From Xanthostigma xanthostigma (Eukaryota; Arthropoda; Insecta; Raphidioptera; Raphidiidae), in NCBI GenBank assembly GCA_963575645.1, contig OY754469.1, forward strand, positions 12,852,001 through 12,916,000: DNA of 64,000 bases. Reading direction: 5' to 3'. Of this stretch, positions 37,301-46,300 are shown in pieces; within the stretch, counting starts at the first letter, position 1, and each line of letters begins with the position of its first letter. Below the pieces are notes generated by a model. The model was not told the origin of the DNA, did not search any database, and saw only the letters and a list, made by a program, of their open reading frames with translations. The position numbers were made by a program, and so were the translations under genes.

Positions 37301-40300
37301 AGGCGGTGCCTTTGATGTATCTACCGATGGACTCGTGACCTTAGTTCCAAGTAAAAGATGCAATTCAATTGCTTTTCTGCTGGCGTACAGAATTAATTTG
37401 TGCAATTAAAAGTGTTTTTTTAATAAAAAGGTACAAACCTTATGGGATTTGCTTCTCGGTTAAATTGATCGAAAATGGTTTTATTTTATAAATAGATAGA
37501 TAGATATATTTACACAATAAGATAGTACAATACTACATATGTGACGTCAAATATACACATTAAAATTCATAATTAAAAAATTCATCTACAGTGTAAAAAC
37601 AGTTTTTGGTTTGAAGGCTCCTCAGTGATTTTTTAAAAGTTTCCAGTTTCAGCATTTTGATATCATTTGGCAATTTATTGTAAAGTTTGAGAGACACATA
37701 AGTGAAACTTTTTTGAATAGTTTAAAGGTCACTAAGAAAAATGTCCATGAGCGCATAGCCTAAAGTCCAATAGATTTTTAGCTACAGATATTTTTAGTGA
37801 GATTTTACATATAGGAATATCCATTGAATTCACAATCTTAAAAAAATCCTAAGCTCTAGAAATATGTTTTCGAGTGCGCTGAATCCGAATATGATATTAT
37901 TATTTTATACAGAGTGACACCTTCCAACATTACCTATAGTTTTCGACTATTTTTCTATTTCTAAAAAAGCACAAATGTTGAACATGAAAAATGTTTATGA
38001 ATTCAATGGATATCCCTAAAATCTCGCTAAGCATATCTATAGCTAATAATCTATTGGTTTTTAGGCTATGCGCCCATGGACACTTTTTCTTAGTGACCTT
38101 TAAACTATAAAATAAATCCATTTTCGATCAATTTAACAGAAAACCAAATCCAATAAGGTTTGTGCGGGGTCCTTTAACATAATATCTAAATTGAAAAAAT
38201 TACTTTCATCCATGATTTATAAATATTACAGTGGAAAATTATCAGGAACTTGGAAATAAGTAAAAACAAATGTTACGTTTTCAAATGTTGCAACGTTTCG
38301 TTGTTATTTACAACTTCTTCCTCAAATATTGCCTGAAGAAGTTGTAAATAACAACGAAACGTTGCAACATTTGAAAACGTAACATTTGTTTTTACTTATT
38401 TCCAAGTTCCTGATAATTTTCCACTGTAATAATATCTAAACATATCTTGCATTCATGACTTACTGTATTTGACACCTTGTACCGTGTGACGTCATAATGA
38501 CCGACCAGACGTCATCGTCGTTCGGTCAGTCTGCTTCGCAGTCGTACGTACAAAATATTGAATATCTTCGTTGAATTTAAAGACATCTAAATATTTCTTT
38601 CAGCGTCTTTAAAGCTCGTGCTGTGAAACTATCATTATTAATATATTTTCATCAAATGGGAACATCCTAGTTCGCAACTTGAAAGAGATGCGACAAAGAC
38701 AGATGACGTGAAACGAGTTTTTGTTTTCTAGCTTCAACCCGACATGTAGTTATTCCGTATCCAATAGCGCATTGCGAGCAGAAATATCCATCGAGTTATG
38801 AACACACCGTGCCATATTTCCACTAGGCGTATTTACATCTTTTTTTGTATCGTTTTTAATAATTTTCTCACCGAAGGAAAACATTGTGAATGAATTGAAA
38901 TATTCTCGAAAAGGCTAAAAAAAAACATGCGGTATTCGCTGTACTGAATTTTTTTTTTAATTATCCACACATTTCATCAAACACCTTTTTAATAAAGGTA
39001 CTTTGATTAATCCATTTTTTCTTTCGGGCTTACAACGAATAATTATTCCACAAGATAAAATAAAATATTATTACCCAAAATTCACAAAAAAAAAGGTTTA
39101 TTGTTGTTACTGTATCCATTTTACGAAAACTTAAAATTAATGTTTAATTAAATAGATCAATAAAAAAATTCTATTAATATTTATGTTTATCACGTAAATT
39201 CGATATTTGCACTTTTAGAGATGTTTAAATTTTAAATTTCGTAATATGTACACATTAGGTAACAATATGTTAGTGGTAGTTTGTTCTAGAAATATGTATT
39301 GAACGAGATTTAATTTGGTTGAGAAACAACTTAAAATTGGTAAAGCTTATTTTTTCAATTGTTCCTCAACCAAATTAAATCCCCTTCAATACTAGGTAAT
39401 ATATTTAATTTTTGATTTAGTTTAATGTTTATTCTTAATTAATATTTTGTTGTACTGAGTAACTAAAAAATAAAATGTATTTTACGATTGATGATATTCC
39501 AGGTTTTGGAGTGTAGGGATTTACCCGTGAAAGACGTCACAGGAAGTAGTGACCCGTACATAAAAGTGTATCTACTTCCGGACCGAAAAAGAAAATACCA
39601 AACAAAAGTACACCGGAAAAATCTGAATCCAATTTTTAATGAAACATTCATATTTAGGTAAATGTTTATTACGTTCACATCAAATTTGTACATTCAAGTT
39701 TAGTTACATTTGTCTCCTTCAAAGTGACTATCTCAGTTCATTGCGCACGAAATTTTATCCCACCAAAAAATCATAAGAACAAATTGGTTCCGACTCTCTT
39801 TGTGTGACCATAGTCAAAAATCAGTTAACTACATTTCGCTTCACAAATCATGTAGGACGCGTATACCATTTCGCGGAGATTCCAGTATTGTTATCATAGT
39901 TTTATGCACGAAGTCTGTAACCAGGAGACCTAGCTTCCAATGATTGCTGTGTTTCGAGACGAACCGTTTTCTGGCGCACGCTAGATCACTACTTGGGGCA
40001 AACTTCGGTTCTTTCCACCTATTTTAGCCATAGTTACCAAAGTTGTTTAAATTCCCAGACACTACACACATGTAAGCCATAAGCGTGTGTGCGTTACCCA
40101 GTAGCTGATGCCATACGAAATTCTCTATTCTGTCTCGAGTTTCACACTTTATCGGTGTTTCTAAGTTGATTGCCGAACTCTGCCAACGATTGGATGTTTA
40201 CATTAATCTGGGCTATTCGAAACCTTGCTCTTAACAAAAAAAAAGAAGAATGAAAAAACACCGATGGAAACTATATTAAGTTAATTATCATTTTGGACGT

Positions 40301-43300
40301 CTGTAACTCGATTTACAGACGTTGTCAATAAGTGGTCAATATCAAATGACTTCAAATTAATACAAAATTCTCGATTCTGTCTCGAGTTTCACACCTTATC
40401 GATGTTTGTGAGTTGACGGCCTAATTCCGCCAACGTTGGATGATTTTGTCTTTAATCAGAGCTATCCAGAGCTATTCATGCGACAGATATCGGTCCACCG
40501 TTACGCTCGAGCTGGGTCTCCTGATTACATACTTCGTGGTTTTATGTATGGTAATTGGTAACCATGATTTCAGCGCGAAGTTACGTACTTAATATCCATC
40601 CTTTCCACCAACACACTCTTAAATTTCTCGATTGTATCTCTTGGACATCCTATATATGAACGATTCGAAACATTTTTAGCGTTGCCTATGAAGATTTGCG
40701 TCATAGATACCTCCAGTTTTCTGTTTATGACTTTGATCGTTTCTCACGGCATGATTTGATTGGCCACGTGATGTTGAAAGGACTTTTGGAAACGACAGAT
40801 CTTCAACAAGAGATTGAATATACAATGAACATCTTATCGCCTCCACAGGTGAGTAACATATTTTATATAACTTAGACATATTATACTTGACATCTTTTTG
40901 TCTATCTATACTGTTATATAAAATTCTTCGTACACAGTGCTGGATTAACCTATAAGTAAGAAATTGCTTAGGGCATCACGTCTCAGGGGGCACCAAAAAT
41001 CAGAACTCAGAAATATAAAGTATCTCACCAATCCATGTCAACAATTTTTGTTTCTTTTTGTCATCTCAAAAATATCATCTACTCATATAAAACTGTCTTA
41101 GGAAGTGTAGAAGTTAAAAAAAATTATTTATTGTTGAGAATAAAAACCAATTTTTTGCGGTACGTGTTATTTTTTTTAAAGTTTGTCCTTGCCTTTTTAC
41201 ATCAAAAGGTAGCTTTTTAGGGGGCGTAGAAAAAAATTTGATTTTTAAAGATCAGTCCAATATAGACAGTCAAACTTTCAATGAGAGCATTGTTTGCAAA
41301 ATTCAAATTTGTCTCTAAAATTCTATGCTTTTTAACTTTTTTCTATCAATTTTAAACTTGACATTCACAATTCGAAAAAAAAATTATACACTTAACATGA
41401 CATAGATAATAAATAAAATTGTCGAACAATTTTTCTCAGACCAATATATTGACAAAAAATTAATTTTTCATTATTTTTTGAATCATCAAACTTTCGATCT
41501 TTCGTACAATTTATTAGATAATAAATAGCTTAATACTAATTAATTTTTATATTTTTTGGATATTTCTGAAGATGATCCAAATCCAGATCGAAACGTCATC
41601 TTGTGTTATATTGATTTGTTATTTTTTATGTTTTGTCAATATATTGGTCAGAAAAATTGGTCGACAATTTTAATTATTTAAAGAGTTCTATTCAGACGTT
41701 AATCAAATATATGACATTGACATAGATAATATAAGAATTAGACTGCTGTTAGAGATGAAGGCCCATAGACAAGAAATGCTTAGGGCATCAAGGAATCTTA
41801 ATCCGGCACTGTTCGTATGTATTTATAGTATGAAATGATGTATGTATGTTTGAATGGTGACGAATTTTGATGAAACTTTTTTTGCAATGCTTCTTATGGT
41901 TCCAGAAATGGCGGCCCGCCGTAGAATTTTCTGCGGCCCGCGAAACATTTTATAAGTGATTATTAAAAGTAAAAATATTACTGTTTGCCAATATAAATTG
42001 GCGCATAAAAAGAATTTTAGAAAAATTACTACGTCTGTAATACAAACGTCGATTTGTATATCGGGTTGTTTGACAGTAATGTAGACGAGGACAATGATAA
42101 CAAAATATTTATTTGATTTTTTTTACCAATTTTGCACTACAGAAATTTTAATATATTACAACACAGACAACACAGTCTTTGTAATTTAATGATTTAGTAA
42201 GCAAACAGCGAAAAGAAAATAGCAGAAGTTTTTTCCACTAAAAACTTCACAAGATACGTGCCTTCAAAACAATGAGCGTTCTTTGAAGCACCTGTATATA
42301 AAAATAATACATGTTTGTTTTCTTTTATTATTCCTGACGTGCAAAATATGAAATGTGACATATTTCAGTGCAATTGTACATTGAAGTTTTTCAGAAACTG
42401 AGAAATTATTCACATCAAGGCCTTAACGTCTTCTGATGTATACACAGCCGATAAACAATTGTGTCATTTTCTACTATTATTGATTTCCACTTTTTCACGT
42501 ATGAAGTAGGTATATAATAGAGGCAAAAATCGTGCAAAAAAAATAATTTTTATTTTTTTGGTTTTACACATTTTTAAGTGATTTCAAAAATAAAAATTTT
42601 TAAATATATGTGTTGTCGTCCGGAGCACAAAACACCAAATCGGATGCGCTCCAATTTTGCACGGCATTAAAAAATATATTCTCCAGTTTTTAAGAGATCC
42701 CTTCTCCCACATTTGAGCTAAAACCGATTTCGCAACGAGGCATGACCGTCATGAATACGCTTGTAAAATTTGATCAAAATCAATTCAGCTACCGCAGACA
42801 AGCAGGCCACAGACAAACGTTTTTTTTAACCACTTTATTCGATTCAGGACATAAGAAATTAAAAAATGGAGTAAATCGTGTTGGATATTTTTTTTTGTGA
42901 TCATCCTTGAATTGTGACGAGAGCCACATCGAGAAAATCTAGTTGTTGCATTGTTGAAAAAGTTTTGAAACATTCTATAAGTAACATAAATAATCTTGGA
43001 GCAATTTAATTAGTACCTTTCATAATAGAGCTTTGTTTTAATTGCAAAATAAAAGCTTTTTCGTGGAACAACGCATTTATATAGGTCAGGGACGCTAATC
43101 TTGGCCTATTTTAAATGCAAGCTGACAATCTGAAGTAGGTCAACCCGTCCTGACAATCGTTGGAACTTATACCTATATATGGATTCTCTTTGTTAACAAG
43201 TAAACTTGCATTGCAAATGCTGCATTCTCATAAAATAGCTTAAACTAAATTATAGCTACTTGCGTAGGCGTGATTCTAAAGCTAAAGTTTTATTGAAAAC

Positions 43301-46300
43301 TAGCGACTAGATGGTCTAAGCGCGGCTTTAGGTGATGATTAAATTTGGATTACTACGTTATGATAAATACGTCAACTGTTGAATTGCAATTGATCGTATT
43401 TATTATTTGCTGTAAACCTGCTAAATAAAATATTTTTAACAAAAAAATTTAACCGACTTCACACTAAAAAGTAAAAAATAATTGCGTATTGAAATGTTTT
43501 GGAGTCGGTGTCAGCCAAAATGAAATCTATTCCGAGAACTACACCGACTCCAAAACATTTCAATACGCAATTATTTTTTACTTTTTAGTGTGAAGTCGGT
43601 TAAATTTTTTTGTTAAAAATATCTTATTTTTCTCTTTTTTTAGTGTTAGATAAAGTATTGCAATGGGTAGGCCAAGTATGCGTGCCTTTGAAATTTGAGA
43701 GTTTCCCTCGATTTCTCCGGATTCCACCATCAGATCCTGACTTGGTTCCGATGGGACTACCTCTGAGGTGCACTCTTTCGAATATAAAAAAAAACATTTG
43801 AAAATCGGTCCATAATTGACGAAGAAATCGGTGAACATACATAAAAAAATATATAGACGAACATAGAACCTCGTCCTTTTTGTTGAAGTCGGTTAAAAAT
43901 TAAAAATGTGTTACGAGACCGCATTACAGAAGTGAAACTTCTAGTTGCAAATCATACGATTGCATTTGGACAAGTGGAAAAAATGTGTTACGAGATAGTT
44001 TCAAGTTCAGATATTTCGTCTGTACAAGTTAATCTGAACGTGAAACTATATCGTAACATATTTTTTCCACTTGTCCAAAAGCAATCGTATGATTTTTAAC
44101 TAGAAGTTTAACTTCTGTAATGCGTTCTCGTAACACATTTTAAATTTTTTAAATCGGTTTTCGACACTTAAAATCCACTTATCGCAAGTCTATACCCTAT
44201 TGCAAACGACACATTGATCGTCGAAATCGGTCCAGTAGTTTAGGAGGAGATAACAAAAAAAGACTGTTTGCCTATTATTATATAGTTATATATAATTTGT
44301 ACTTTTCCTGTAACATTTATTTTCCGTGTTGATATAGAATTAATAACTTCATCGTTTGGACATTTTGAATACAGTTTTTAGAAATGTTTTCGTTGTAGGA
44401 AAAAAGAGACCTCGGAGAATTAATGGTATCTTTATGCTATTTGCCAACGGCGGGACGATTAACATTAACTGTTATTAAGGGTAGAAATTTCAAAGCCATG
44501 GATATTACTGGATCCTCAGGTGAATTCCTATTTCATTATTTGTGTCCTCAATATTGTTTGTTACAAATATTTATGACAAGAAAATACTGGTTTACATTCA
44601 TATATTTAATTAAAGTAAATCTAATGAAATGATTTCGCTAAATCAATAAGGCACACGTATAGGTCTTAAGCACTGTTTTTACTTTCTAAGGATATTGTGA
44701 GATATAAAACGTTTACTAACAAGAATGAAGAAAGACAAAATAATATAATGATTTTATATACGTATGATTATTTCTTTAGTTGTTCTGTCTAGAGTTACCT
44801 ATTTTTTTATTTGATGTATTTTTTATTTACTTGCTAAAACATTCAGAAAACAACAGCCAATAAATAATGTAGGGGCTAATAATAATCAGTATATTTAAAA
44901 AAATCTAATATTTTTCTGATTATATTTTATTGTTCTATATTAATTTTAGATAAAAAAGTTCATTAAGCGTATTATACTAGCCGCTGCATTTTCATCTTAA
45001 ATTCTTTCTTTTCGTTTAAAAGCGCTTGCAGCTCTCCCGATGCTATTTTTACAGCTAAAGGTATCGAGTGAACGTCAAATTAAGAACCAAGAATCACGCT
45101 GCAGACAAGTTTTAAAAATAAAGTTTAGGCTACGTGTAAAAAATTACGTAATTTGTATTTTTTTTAAGTTTTACCAGAAATTTTCTCATTCAATTTTTCG
45201 CTTGTCGGGTCTGTAGTAAGAATATTAGATACAGAGGTGGCCTCGTTCCGTCGGATAGTAGTGGGAGGATGACGTCTTCCAGCGAACTGTCAATATTGAT
45301 ATTGCACGGTTGACAAATATATCAACGGTCTTCCAGCTGACGTCATTCATGAACGAGGTCATCTGTGTCTCCAATAACCTTGGATCTGAAACGTGATTTT
45401 TGAACATTTTAACTTTAAACGTAGCATCGGGAGAGCTGTAACGGCTTTTTGGCAAAGAGAAGGAATTTGACATGAAGAGTGTTAATTGTAGGTAGCATTA
45501 AGGAATAAAGTTGTAGTTATTTTGACAAAGTTCTAAGGTTACATGTCGTTATCTATTTTTAGATCCTTACGTGAAGGTGTACTTACTATGTCAAGGCAAG
45601 AGGATAAAAAAGAAGAAAACGTCAGTGAAAAGATCAACGCTATCACCGGTGTATAATGAAGCTCTCGTATTTGACGTCCCATCCGATAATATTGAGGATG
45701 TCAGTTTGATCGTTAAAGTCATAGACTATGACAGGTGAGCAAAAATTTATTGCACCTGCCACGCAATGTATTATGTAACACACCTAAATATCATGTGTTA
45801 CAACGTTCATATTAAATTTTATACACACTTTACATTTATATAACAAGAGCTATTCACAAATTACAACAATCTTTTTTTAATGAAAGCGAGGTCGAATAAT
45901 AATAATAAAACTCGGGTCGCAGTGCCAAAACCCTACCGACAATATAGTGTATTTGCTAATACAGACATTGTGGCATTATTACGTGAATTTAAGTTTGTGT
46001 TTAGACAAAATAAAAAGCCCTTAATAAAATCCTTCAAATAATATTTTTCTTCTTAACACTTTGACGGACAAACCGGCTTAGACCGTCATAAACAAAACTT
46101 CAAAAGATTGACACGACGGCTGAAGCCGTCGTATACTACAGAACGTTTTATAGCCAGACGGGTGTAGCAGTCTATTTTCCAGTGTAGAATACATACCCTG
46201 TGTGCTCTGTGTCACCGTACAAATATCTGCTAAGGCAATATTGTCACAACATAACAACGTTTAAAAGTAATTCAAACATAATGAAAAAATTTAAAAACTA

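Noticed and set aside
43578..43842. Paired frames that match frames at 25517-25893
   Set aside because: The similarity is that of the family D repeat at the DNA level, with no conserved frame advantage or protein family.
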